Of a stretch of 37,734 nt of DNA, positions 16,071-24,537 are shown piece by piece. How positions within the stretch are numbered: the first letter of the stretch is position 1; every line of letters begins with the position of its first letter. The notes under the pieces are model-generated. The model made no database searches. It saw only the letters and a list, made by a program, of their open reading frames with translations, and had not been told where the DNA came from. This stretch comes from Thermoplasmatota archaeon (GTDB lineage Archaea; Thermoplasmatota; E2; DHVEG-1), in the NCBI GenBank assembly GCA_025457885.1, contig JALOTN010000040.1, positions 1 to 37,734 on the forward strand. Direction: 5' to 3'. The position numbers and the translations under genes were made by a program.

Positions 16071-17979
16071 CTATATGATATTTTTCATCGATAGGTACAA
16101 AGACTATGTTTTGAGATTCTCCTTCAAAAAATATTTTATTGAATAATTCAAATGTTGCAAGGTACATCAATTTCATTATATTGTTTTTCTTCCCTTCAAT
16201 CTGCTCTTCAAAAAGTTGTTGTATGTAGGATTGATTAAAATATTTCTTCGATGAGGTATTTTCAGTCAATAATAAATCACGAAAAAAGGATTGCCATGAT
16301 TTATTTGTGCGGAACCACTCCTCAAAATTCACGTAGTGTCGTTTATTTGATATAAAAATCCGGCCCTTCGAAAATACAAACATCTTTTTCTTGATCAACT
16401 CTCGGATATATAGATAATAAAGACCGATTCGCCAAAATACAAGAGGTGCATCAGCTCTAATCATTGTGTGATTATAAGGAACTCTGGATAACTCTGGAGC
16501 GAGGTGCATTAAGAATTTCCGGTACAACCGGTGGTTATATCTCCACTTTGGTGGAATTTTAAGGATTGTGTCGACAAAATCATTATCCGCTGTGGGATGA
16601 GAAGTTTCGAAAATATCGCGGACTGGTGTATCCCCAATCTGCATCCAAGTAACACGAGTATTGATAAAGATTTGATCTGATTTATTACATAGATTAGTAT
16701 GCTTGACTTTATTAAATTCAATTTCAAATGACTCTCGAAGAACATTTTTAATTTTCTGATAATAATCCGAGGTAAAAAGCGCCGGTAATTCTATATCTTG
16801 AAAAATCTTTTTCTTGAGGAAAATATTAGAAAGAATCTCTTTAAGCTCTTTGTCACTTTTACATCTTAGAATTTCTTTCTTCAGATAACCTCCACCGAGA
16901 ACAAGATCTAATGCATATCCATCAAAAATAACATCAATATCATTTTTCGTAAGTGATAGTAAAGGATATGCAAAACCATTACCAATATAATTCCGCCCCT
17001 CAGTAAGCCAAACATCGAACATTGCATTTTTTATTAATATCTCTGGAGAGGTCTCGAGTATTATATGATTTTTTACATCTGCTATCTTACTAACTTTTTG
17101 AGCGACTATAACTTCATCGCAATCCCTTGCACCAAATGTACATGTTATAACTTCTTTTCGTTTTTTCAGATCCATTCCTGCTAGTACAGTCCTTGAATCT
17201 AGTCCACCACTTAAGGTGATACCATGATGATGGTCATCCATTCGAATTTTTATTGCCTTCCGATAATGTTGAATCAACTCATTTATATATTCACCTTGGC
17301 TTCTATTATTATCTGTTTCATATCGAAATTCCCAATAGGTTTCCTTTGAAATTTTTTGTTCATAAAACGTAAGAATTGTCGCGGGAGGTAACACATTTAT
17401 ATTTTGGAAAAAAGTCTTATTATCCCAAAATTCACCAACGACAAAAAATTCTGCAACAGCACGATCATTCAATACTTTTGGAATATTTTTATCCTGAAGT
17501 ATAGCTTTTATTTCTGGTGCGAAAAAAAATGTATTATTATTTAAAGCATAAAAATGGATATTATGCCCATATCTATCATTTACTAAAATGGTTTTATTAT
17601 TTGGGAAATCATGGATTATGAAAATGAATGAACCGTTTAATTGTTTGATAAATTTTTCTCCATATTCCTCATAAGAATAAAGACAAAATTCTGCATCATT
17701 CATGTATTTGAATGTATAACCTTTTTTTTTTAAAGTTTCGAGTTGATTTTGATAATCATATATTTTTCCATCAAAAAAAATACAAAGCGAATTTGTTTTA
17801 TTGAAAGTAGGTTGTGGTTCAGGATTAAAAATTCCTCTATGTATGCGAGCGCATCCGAAATGTTGATCTGAATAACTGTCAATATGATAAGTTCCTTGAT
17901 GTTGCAAGGATTTAATCATACGATCAAGAAGAGATTTATTAATGGACTCTTTGGATACAAAACCTGTGATTCCCACCAT
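16048..17979 (-). CDS. Asparagine-synthetase-like amide ligase with inactive glutaminase domain
   Basis: 643 residues with the two-domain layout of asparagine synthetase B. The N-terminal Ntn-type domain begins MVGITGF; the nucleophile Cys that should be residue 2 is Val, so glutamine hydrolysis is unlikely. The C-terminal domain keeps the ATP-pyrophosphatase loop LSGGLDSRTVL near residue 255 and a DGYALDLVLGG motif near 353. The protein can therefore be expected to adenylate a carboxylate and join it to free ammonia or another amine, as in beta-lactam synthetase relatives. In this glycan locus the likely carboxylate is C6 of a uronic acid (compare WbpS of Pseudomonas O6). A TATA-like box lies about 35 bp upstream. 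Confidence 0.83.
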   Translation of the reverse strand: MVGITGFVSKESINKSLLDRMIKSLQHQGTYHIDSYSDQHFGCARIHRGIFNPEPQPTFNKTNSLCIFFDGKIYDYQNQLETLKKKGYTFKYMNDAEFCLYSYEEYGEKFIKQLNGSFIFIIHDFPNNKTILVNDRYGHNIHFYALNNNTFFFAPEIKAILQDKNIPKVLNDRAVAEFFVVGEFWDNKTFFQNINVLPPATILTFYEQKISKETYWEFRYETDNNRSQGEYINELIQHYRKAIKIRMDDHHHGITLSGGLDSRTVLAGMDLKKRKEVITCTFGARDCDEVIVAQKVSKIADVKNHIILETSPEILIKNAMFDVWLTEGRNYIGNGFAYPLLSLTKNDIDVIFDGYALDLVLGGGYLKKEILRCKSDKELKEILSNIFLKKKIFQDIELPALFTSDYYQKIKNVLRESFEIEFNKVKHTNLCNKSDQIFINTRVTWMQIGDTPVRDIFETSHPTADNDFVDTILKIPPKWRYNHRLYRKFLMHLAPELSRVPYNHTMIRADAPLVFWRIGLYYLYIRELIKKKMFVFSKGRIFISNKRHYVNFEEWFRTNKSWQSFFRDLLLTENTSSKKYFNQSYIQQLFEEQIEGKKNNIMKLMYLATFELFNKIFFEGESQNIVFVPIDEKYHIVNDLNKI

Positions 17980-18010
17980 ATATCATTCCTTCAGCCCAAT
18001 AAGCAGACTG

Positions 18011-18022
18011 ATATATTTAAAC
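18011..18022 (-). promoter_or_regulatory. Candidate TATA box for the asparagine-synthetase-like gene
   Basis: Minus-strand GTTTAAATATAT lies about 35 bp ahead of the ATG at 17979, in the 144-bp gap after the flippase gene. A transcript starting about 25 bp downstream would have a leader of only about 10 nt. Pattern only. Confidence 0.4.
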
Positions 18023-18123
18023 TTTCGAAAATCTACAGTTTATCACCTTCCTCTTTTTATAAAATTTTTATAAAATCAACTTACAACATTTCGGCCAAAA
18101 ACTACAGGAAAAATATATTCATT

Positions 18124-19563
18124 TTATTTTTTTCTTATCTCAGTCCAGATATATGAAACCATTTTCTTAATGTTTATCGTGTCGAGAAAGAGATTCAAAT
18201 CTTTTCTTGTAAACTCTTTTGCAATTAAAAGTATACAAATGTAGCAGACTAATCCTAGTAAGCAAATTCCGATTAATTCATACCATCTAGTAATATTTAC
18301 AATCTGAAGGACATAATATACTAATGCCCCCATGATTATTGATGCAAATATATGCAATAATATTTTGATAGCAAGGGCAGAACCAGTCGCTCCTAAACCA
18401 CCTAACTTTAATCCTAGACTTTTTATATCTGTTGGAACTAAAATAAAGTTTAGCACAACACTGACTATCATCATTAGCAAAATTCGGTTCCTGACGATAT
18501 GTGGCATGTTCATACCTTGTAGTTGACTCTGATAAGGTTGTGATAACACCTCAAAGAGGACAAAAAATGGTAAAATTTGTAGGAGAATCAAAGCTGGTAA
18601 ATATTTATCACTAAGGAGAATATGGATAACAGGTTGTGCCAAAACAACGAGTAAGATGACAATAGGAAATGTAATCATGCTCAGATAGCGTTCTGATGTT
18701 AAGGTGAGTTTTCTGATATCATCCATATTATTTTTTGTATGATACTCTGAAATCGTTGGAAGCAAGAGGACGACGAGAGCCGAAGAAAAATTCAGGATAA
18801 AACGGGAGAGATTAAACACAGCAAAATATTCACCGACTTGTTCAGCTCCCCAGAACAATTGGATAAATACTCGATCAATATTTAATATCACGATTGAAGC
18901 TGCAGAGGCAATCGCCATTGGAAATGCAAATCGAGTATAATTTTTTAGGTATTCAAGTGATGGTCTCTTCACAGGATTCGATTTAAAAAAATAGAATGCA
19001 GTAATGAATTGAAAGACTTCACCAATAAGGTAAGTATACGCTAATGTTAGGACGCCAAAACCAAAGTATGCGATAATAATTGTGATAAAAACCCGAACTA
19101 TCGTATAAATAAAATATGGTATTTGACCTTTCGCTACTTCCCGCTTAGCAGAGAATGTGACAGTGAAAACCTGGGTTAGATTAGCTAAAACGAAGTAGAA
19201 TAGAAGGATATATACCGCTTGTTCATGAAGTGATGATTCGAATCCTCTTCCTAAAATAAATCGCCATAAAAATATCGACAAGATTGTAGCAGATGCAAGA
19301 ACTCCAGTGAGTATCAATTTTATACTAGCAAATGTTCCGTTACACTTTCCCTCATCTTTTCCCTCAGAAATTCTTTTGACATGTGCGGCTCCAAAACCCA
19401 AATCTCCAAAAATGGAAAAAAGAGCAACAAAACCAAATGAAAACCCTACAATCCCATACTCATAAGGTTGCATGTATAAGGCTATATATTTTAATCCAAT
19501 AAAACCAAGAATACCATTTAATAACTGAACGAGAATGATAAGGGCTGATTTCCGTGCTATCAT
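18124..19563 (-). CDS. Polysaccharide flippase (Wzx/MATE-like, 12-14 membrane helices)
   Basis: A 479-residue integral membrane protein of the MOP (polysaccharide transporter) superfamily. Hydrophobic helices recur along the whole length; the N-terminus reads SALIILVQLLNGILGFIGL, and the GFSFGFVALFSIFGDLGFGAA segment near residue 45 is characteristic of these flippases. The protein would move the lipid-linked glycan across the cytoplasmic membrane. It sits in the middle of the glycan island and is the only exporter of this type in the window. Its minus-strand TATA-like box is about 25 bp ahead of the ATG, so the mRNA may be leaderless. Confidence 0.88.
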   Translation of the reverse strand: MIARKSALIILVQLLNGILGFIGLKYIALYMQPYEYGIVGFSFGFVALFSIFGDLGFGAAHVKRISEGKDEGKCNGTFASIKLILTGVLASATILSIFLWRFILGRGFESSLHEQAVYILLFYFVLANLTQVFTVTFSAKREVAKGQIPYFIYTIVRVFITIIIAYFGFGVLTLAYTYLIGEVFQFITAFYFFKSNPVKRPSLEYLKNYTRFAFPMAIASAASIVILNIDRVFIQLFWGAEQVGEYFAVFNLSRFILNFSSALVVLLLPTISEYHTKNNMDDIRKLTLTSERYLSMITFPIVILLVVLAQPVIHILLSDKYLPALILLQILPFFVLFEVLSQPYQSQLQGMNMPHIVRNRILLMMIVSVVLNFILVPTDIKSLGLKLGGLGATGSALAIKILLHIFASIIMGALVYYVLQIVNITRWYELIGICLLGLVCYICILLIAKEFTRKDLNLFLDTINIKKMVSYIWTEIRKK

Positions 19564-19582
19564 CGCAAGCGAATTCTTTATT

Positions 19583-19592
19583 CCTTATAAAT
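19583..19592 (-). promoter_or_regulatory. Candidate TATA box, leaderless flippase transcript
   Basis: Minus-strand ATTTATAAGG is centred about 25 bp before the A of the flippase ATG, the normal archaeal distance from TATA box to transcript start, which would place the start at or next to the start codon. No ribosome site is seen. Confidence 0.4.
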
Positions 19593-19619
19593 AGGTAATC
19601 CTTAGATATTTTTAATAAA

Positions 19620-20825
19620 TTATAACATCTTTGTTTTCGGTGTGATTTCACCTTTTATGACAGCTCCGGGACCGATGAAAACATTGTTTCCAATTATCGT
19701 TCCTATATTGATAGCGGAATTTATCCCTGTTTGCACGTTATCTCCCATTACTATACCCAGTTTTCGTCGTTTAGAATCAATTTTCTTACCATTTAGTATT
19801 ACGATGATGTTCTTTTTATCAAGCCGTAGGTTTGCTATTGTGGTTCCTGCTCCAAGATTACAGTTTTGTCCAATGATGGAATCTCCTACGTAGTTAAGAT
19901 GTGGGACGTTGCTGTTGTCCATGATGATTGATTTTTTTACTTCACAGGCATTTCCAATATGACAGTGATTTCCGATTGTTGTATATGGTCGGATATAGCA
20001 ATTTGGCCCGATTTTGCTATCTGTACCGATGACCACAGGTCCTTCAATATAACTTCCTGAACGAATTGTACTTCCTTTTCCAACAAGAATTGTTCCATTG
20101 ATTGTCACGTTTTTTTCAATAGTACCTTGAATTTTTGTTTTCATCTTCTTCAGAATTTCTTCGTTTGCATCAAGCAGATGCCAGGGGTAGACGACGTCTC
20201 GCCACTCCTGGAGAAATACTCCTTCCATCTGTTCGTTGTCCACTAGCATATTGATAGAATCGGTGATCTCGTATTCTCCGCGTGGTGATTTTTCTGTTTT
20301 TTTGATGTGGTTGAAGATGTGTTTATTGAAATGATACATACCTGCGTTAATAGTATTGGAGGTTGGATGGTCCATTTTTTCATGGATTTTCATAACCGTT
20401 TTTCCCTTCAACTCTACAATGCCATATTCTGTCGCATTTTCGATTTTGACTAAGCCTATTTTTGTTCCTTTTTTTGATATTTGTTTGAGGTCTTTGATGC
20501 CAAATATCGTGTCTCCACAGAGGACGATGAAATCATTAACGAATGGTTCGACGGTTCCAATCGCATGAGCAGTTCCCATGGGTTTTCCTTGATTCACATA
20601 CTTTATTTGCACATTCCATTGTTTTCCGTCGCCGAAGTATTCCCGTACCATCTCGCTTTTATAGCTGATTATGAAAATGAATTCTTTAAGACCAGCTGCT
20701 CGAGCATTGAGGAGGTTCCATTCGAGGATGGGTTTGCCTGCGATGGGGAGCATTACCTTTGGTCTTGTGAAGGTGAGCGGGTGCATCCGTTTTCCTTCAC
20801 CGGCTGCGAGTATGACACATTTCAT
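19620..20825 (-). CDS. glmU: Bifunctional GlcNAc-1-phosphate uridylyltransferase / GlcN-1-phosphate acetyltransferase
   Basis: A 401-residue two-domain enzyme of the archaeal GlmU type, making UDP-GlcNAc. The N-terminal nucleotidyltransferase has ILAAGEGKRMHPLTF at residues 5-19 and VMLPIAGKP after it. From about residue 240 a left-handed beta-helix follows, with PHLNYVGDSIIGQNCNLGAGT near 315; this matches the bacterial GlmU acetyltransferase active site (His in PHLTYLGD), so this copy probably keeps both activities. AAGGAG lies 9-10 nt ahead of the ATG, and the gene is 14 bp downstream of glmS. It should supply UDP-GlcNAc to the whole island. Confidence 0.87.
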   Translation of the reverse strand: MKCVILAAGEGKRMHPLTFTRPKVMLPIAGKPILEWNLLNARAAGLKEFIFIISYKSEMVREYFGDGKQWNVQIKYVNQGKPMGTAHAIGTVEPFVNDFIVLCGDTIFGIKDLKQISKKGTKIGLVKIENATEYGIVELKGKTVMKIHEKMDHPTSNTINAGMYHFNKHIFNHIKKTEKSPRGEYEITDSINMLVDNEQMEGVFLQEWRDVVYPWHLLDANEEILKKMKTKIQGTIEKNVTINGTILVGKGSTIRSGSYIEGPVVIGTDSKIGPNCYIRPYTTIGNHCHIGNACEVKKSIIMDNSNVPHLNYVGDSIIGQNCNLGAGTTIANLRLDKKNIIVILNGKKIDSKRRKLGIVMGDNVQTGINSAINIGTIIGNNVFIGPGAVIKGEITPKTKML

Positions 20826-20839
20826 GGGTTTTTTTCTCC

Positions 20840-22654
20840 TTATTCAACGGTGACTGATTTTGCAAGGTTGCGTGGTTTGTCTATGGGGCATTTTCGGAGA
20901 TCGGCAACATGGTAAGCGAGTAGTTGGAGAACGACGGTGATGGCGATACTGGGGAGCACATGGGAGCTTACAGGGAAACGAAGGACGTAGTCTGCATGGT
21001 TTTCTATGTCGGTGTCTTTGTCTTCGGCGATGGCGATGACTGGGGAGCCTCGTGCTTTGATTTCTCCGATGTTGGCAAGGATTTTTTCGTAGGTTTCATC
21101 TTGGGTGACGATGGCAACAACAGGTGTTTCTTTGGTAAGGAGAGCAAACGGTCCATGTTTGAGTTCGCCTGCTGCGAATCCTTCTGCGTGGATGTAGGAT
21201 ATTTCTTTTAGTTTTAATGCTCCTTCGAGGGAGAGGGGGTAGTTGATGCCTCTTCCTATGAAGAAGACGGATTTGGCGTCTTTGAGTTCTTTTGCGATTG
21301 TTATGATGTCATCGCTTCGTTCGAGGACGTCTCGAACATGGCGTGGGAGAGCTTTTAAGTGAAAGAGGTTGTTGTAGAGTTCATCAGACCCTATCTTTTT
21401 TTGAAGGAGTGCGATTTTGAGTGATAAGAGGTAGAGGACCATGATTTGGGATGTGAATGTCTTTGTCGCAGCGACTCCGATTTCTGGTCCTGATTGTTGG
21501 AGGATGTATCCATCAGCCAGGCGGGTAGCAGTGCTGCCGATGACGTTGGTGATGACGAGTGTTTTGCATCCTGAGGCTTGTGCTTCTCGTAATGCTGCGA
21601 GGGTATCAGCAGTCTCTCCTGATTGAGTGATGGCAATGACGAGGGAGGATTCGTTTCTTGATCCGAAATAGCGGTACTCTGAGGCTAGCTCGGTGAAGAC
21701 TGGGATGTTGGTGAGTTGTTCGATAAGGTATTTACCAATAAGACCTGCGTAGAATGAGGTGCCGCAGGCGACGATATGGATGGTGTTGATGTCTGATTTG
21801 AGGAGTTTTTCAACTGGTTCTGGGAAGGAGATGGTTTCATCCATTTCTGAGATTCGTCCTCTGAGGACATGGTGGATGGTGTCTGGTTGGTCGTAGATTT
21901 CTTTGAGCATGAAATGGGGGAATCCTGATTTTTCTGCGTCTGCGACGTCCCAGGTGATGAGTTCTTCTTTCTTTTTGATTGGTTTTTTATTTATGTCCAG
22001 GATTTGGATTGCGTTAGGTGTGATGACGCAGAGTTCCCCGTCGTTGAGGAACATGACTCGGTTTGTATATTTAAGGAATGCAGTGATATCTGATCCCAGA
22101 AAGTTTTCACTGTCTCCAACGCCGATGACCAGGGGGCTTTCGTTTCGTATACCAACGATTTTTTCTGGTTCATCTTGACTGATAGCGACGATTGAGTAGG
22201 ATCCTTTTATTTTTTTTATCGCGGTGATGAGTGCGTCTTCGAGGTTCCCTTTGTAGACGTCGTCGATGAGGTGGGCGATGACTTCTGAGTCTGTCTGTGA
22301 TAGGAATCGGTGTCCTTTCTTTTTGAGTCCCTCTCTGAGTTTGATGTGGTTCTCAATGATCCCGTTATGGACGATAGCGATTTTTTTATTGCAGCTGAGG
22401 TGCGGGTGTGCGTTTTCTTTGGTGACTCCTCCATGGGTCGCCCAGCGGGTGTGACCGATCCCTGTGGTTCCTTTAAGTGGTGGTATCTTTTTTTCGACGT
22501 TGGCGATTTCACCGATTTCTTTGTAGAGGCTGAGTTTTTTATCGATGATGGCGACTCCTGCGGAGTCGTATCCTCGGTAATCGAGTCGTTTGAGTGATTC
22601 AAGCAGGACGGTTCTTGCTTCTCGAAATCCTACGTATCCGATGATTCCACACAC
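20840..22654 (-). CDS. glmS: Glutamine-fructose-6-phosphate aminotransferase (isomerizing)
   Basis: A 604-residue enzyme, full length for GlmS, which makes glucosamine-6-phosphate from fructose-6-phosphate and glutamine. The N-terminal Ntn glutaminase has the nucleophile Cys at residue 2 (MCGIIGYVG), with GHTRWATHG near 70. Two SIS isomerase domains follow (ACGTSFYAG near 290; FIGRGINYP near 460). The C-terminus PRNLAKSVTVE is the invariant family ending. The start is GTG, one base after the stop of the upstream GlmU-like gene, with GTGAT inside that gene's end as ribosome site. Translation is therefore coupled. Confidence 0.96.
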   Translation of the reverse strand: MCGIIGYVGFREARTVLLESLKRLDYRGYDSAGVAIIDKKLSLYKEIGEIANVEKKIPPLKGTTGIGHTRWATHGGVTKENAHPHLSCNKKIAIVHNGIIENHIKLREGLKKKGHRFLSQTDSEVIAHLIDDVYKGNLEDALITAIKKIKGSYSIVAISQDEPEKIVGIRNESPLVIGVGDSENFLGSDITAFLKYTNRVMFLNDGELCVITPNAIQILDINKKPIKKKEELITWDVADAEKSGFPHFMLKEIYDQPDTIHHVLRGRISEMDETISFPEPVEKLLKSDINTIHIVACGTSFYAGLIGKYLIEQLTNIPVFTELASEYRYFGSRNESSLVIAITQSGETADTLAALREAQASGCKTLVITNVIGSTATRLADGYILQQSGPEIGVAATKTFTSQIMVLYLLSLKIALLQKKIGSDELYNNLFHLKALPRHVRDVLERSDDIITIAKELKDAKSVFFIGRGINYPLSLEGALKLKEISYIHAEGFAAGELKHGPFALLTKETPVVAIVTQDETYEKILANIGEIKARGSPVIAIAEDKDTDIENHADYVLRFPVSSHVLPSIAITVVLQLLAYHVADLRKCPIDKPRNLAKSVTVE

Positions 22655-22655
22655 G

Positions 22656-23849
22656 TTACATCACTTTTGTCTCGCTTGGGATGTTTTTCCGTATTTGTTT
22701 CATGGGACTGATTTTGCATTTTCTGCCGATGATCTTGCCTGGATCAACGACAACATGGCTTTCGACAATGCAGTCTTCTCCCATCATGGTGCCGATGGGT
22801 GTCTCAAGTTTTTTGAACTCGTTGTCGATTTCAATGATTGCTTTGCCTGATATTGTTGAGAAGTTATCTCCGATGATGCATCCTTTTCCGATGATGGAAT
22901 GGGAGATATGGGCGCTGGATGCGATATGGACGTCATCCATGATGACGCTGCTTCGTATTTCGCTGAAGGGATGAACCACCGTATTGTTCCCAATGCTGGT
23001 GGAAGGGAAGATACAGGCGTGTGGTCCGATTTCGCAGCCATCACCGATGACGGCAGGTCCGACGATGTAGCAGCCTGCGTAGATTTTCGTGTCTTTTCCT
23101 ATGGAGACGGGGCCTTTGATGGTGACTCCTTTTTCTATGGTGCCACTGGTGTATTCGCTGGTGGTCTGGATCATTGCTTCGTTGACGGTGATGAGGTCCC
23201 AGGGGTAGACAACATCCATCCATGATTTGGCTAGCAGGGTGTTGATGTGTTTTCCTTTTTCGATGAGGGATTGGATGACGGAGGAGAGCGCATGGGCTCC
23301 TTCAGAGGTGCAGCGTTCGATGTCGTTGAAGACCGATCTGGGGAGCTTGTAGATGCCGGTGGAGATGTATTTACCGATGTCTTCTTTTGGTTTTTCTACG
23401 ATGCGGCTGATGTTGCGGTTTTCGACGATGACAACACCGTATTTTGAGGGATGGGGGTGTTCCTTGATGAGGAGGGCGTATTCTGAGGGGTCTTTGATGA
23501 GTTTGGAGATGCTTGCGGCATCGATGATGTTGTCGCCAGCTAGCACGATGAAAGGGTCTTTGATGTGTTTTTTTACTTGGAGGAGTGCATGGGCGGTGCC
23601 GAGTTGTCTGTCTTGGGTGATGTAGGTGATTTTGATGTTTTTGTAGTCTTTGAAGTGTTCCATGATGACTTCTTTTTTGTAGCCGACGACGACGATGATT
23701 TCCTCAATACCGCTTTTTTTGACGGCGTCAAAGACGTATTCGAGCAGTGGTTTATTGGCGATGGGGAGCATGACTTTAGGCATGGTTTCAGTGAATGGTC
23801 TGAGTCGTTTTCCTTCACCGGCCGCTAAAATAACTGCTTTTTTTATCAT
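22656..23849 (-). CDS. GlmU-like sugar-1-phosphate nucleotidyltransferase with divergent beta-helix
   Basis: About 397 residues, with the same two-domain plan as the enzyme at 19620. The nucleotidyltransferase signature ILAAGEGKRLRPFTE is near residue 6. The beta-helix domain is present, but the acetyltransferase motif PHLNYVGD is not: the aligned stretch reads SAHISHSIIG. This copy may therefore work mainly as a nucleotidyltransferase (for GlcNAc-1-P or another sugar phosphate) with a structural or altered C-terminal domain. It is the first gene of the glmS operon. ATG 23849 is preferred to a GTG at 23858; GTGAG lies just before it. Confidence 0.83.
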   Translation of the reverse strand: MIKKAVILAAGEGKRLRPFTETMPKVMLPIANKPLLEYVFDAVKKSGIEEIIVVVGYKKEVIMEHFKDYKNIKITYITQDRQLGTAHALLQVKKHIKDPFIVLAGDNIIDAASISKLIKDPSEYALLIKEHPHPSKYGVVIVENRNISRIVEKPKEDIGKYISTGIYKLPRSVFNDIERCTSEGAHALSSVIQSLIEKGKHINTLLAKSWMDVVYPWDLITVNEAMIQTTSEYTSGTIEKGVTIKGPVSIGKDTKIYAGCYIVGPAVIGDGCEIGPHACIFPSTSIGNNTVVHPFSEIRSSVIMDDVHIASSAHISHSIIGKGCIIGDNFSTISGKAIIEIDNEFKKLETPIGTMMGEDCIVESHVVVDPGKIIGRKCKISPMKQIRKNIPSETKVM

Positions 23850-23915
23850 GAATCTCACAGGACTGTATGGTTTGGTTCTTTATTTGTCTTTTTTCTTTGA
23901 TTTGATTCTATTTTT

Positions 23916-23924
23916 TTTTTATAT
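23916..23924 (-). promoter_or_regulatory. Candidate TATA box for the glmU-like2/glmS/glmU operon
   Basis: Minus-strand ATATAAAAA lies about 70 bp ahead of the ATG at 23849 in the 144-bp gap before the zinc-ribbon gene. Transcription would begin near 23895. Pattern only. Confidence 0.35.
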
Positions 23925-23993
23925 CTTTGGAAATCCTTTTGTATGATTGTTAAAAAGAAGATTTTTGGTGAGAGGATGTTTTTTTGGAAAGGG

Positions 23994-24398
23994 TTATCCG
24001 ATGACTTGGACGACGTGGTCGTTGACAACGAGGAATTCGACGAGTTCTTGTGATTTCTTCAGTTCATCTAGGAGACTTTCGCTGATGGCGTGTTTGAATC
24101 GTGAGATAACGCGGCTTCCGCTGGGTCCCCAGCTGCCGATTTCGATGTATTCGTTGTCGTAGTTCTTGATGCCACCCAGGATGGTGAATGATTCGGTGAC
24201 CATGCGGAAAGAGCAACTCGCGCATTCGACGACGGTGCGGTAGGGGGTGTAGGCGTTGTCTGGGTCGTAGATGGGTTCGACTTGTACGACGGTTAAAAAT
24301 CCTTTGCATTGGGGGCAGGTCATGCTGTGTCTTCCGCTTTGTCCCCAGATGTCTTCTGCGACGGTTGTTTTTTTGTAGGTCATCTCTCCAGTCTCCAT
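23994..24398 (-). CDS. Archaeal zinc-ribbon protein of unknown function
   Basis: About 134 residues; family not recognised with confidence. One zinc-ribbon is formed by CPQC and CASC, about 33 residues apart (near residues 28 and 61). The remainder is soluble and mixed alpha/beta, ending in a valine-rich strand (EFLVVNDHVVQVIG). Starts at TTG 24416, ATG 24398 or ATG 24383 are all possible; TATA-like boxes at 24421-24430 and 24451-24459 would put transcript starts close to these codons. It is divergent from the SAM hydroxide adenosyltransferase gene. A role in nucleic-acid binding is a guess only. Confidence 0.65.
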   Translation of the reverse strand: METGEMTYKKTTVAEDIWGQSGRHSMTCPQCKGFLTVVQVEPIYDPDNAYTPYRTVVECASCSFRMVTESFTILGGIKNYDNEYIEIGSWGPSGSRVISRFKHAISESLLDELKKSQELVEFLVVNDHVVQVIG

Positions 24399-24420
24399 TC
24401 CTTCGTTCTTCTCCAATCTG

Positions 24421-24459
24421 TATAATTATACATGCTTCTTCCATATATAGTTTTGCTTC
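24421..24459. promoter_or_regulatory. Divergent promoter region with two TATA-like boxes
   Basis: The gap between the zinc-ribbon gene and the gene at 24538 contains TATAATTATA (24421-24430, nearly symmetric) and CATATATAG (24452-24460). Either could serve the minus-strand gene; the second may also serve the plus strand. Pattern only. Confidence 0.3.
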
Positions 24460-24537
24460 TGTGCGGTGGAGGTGTGATGATAAAGCTCTTGTATGGTTGA
24501 ATCATATTGGATGTGATATGATTTCGTGGGTTGTGGT

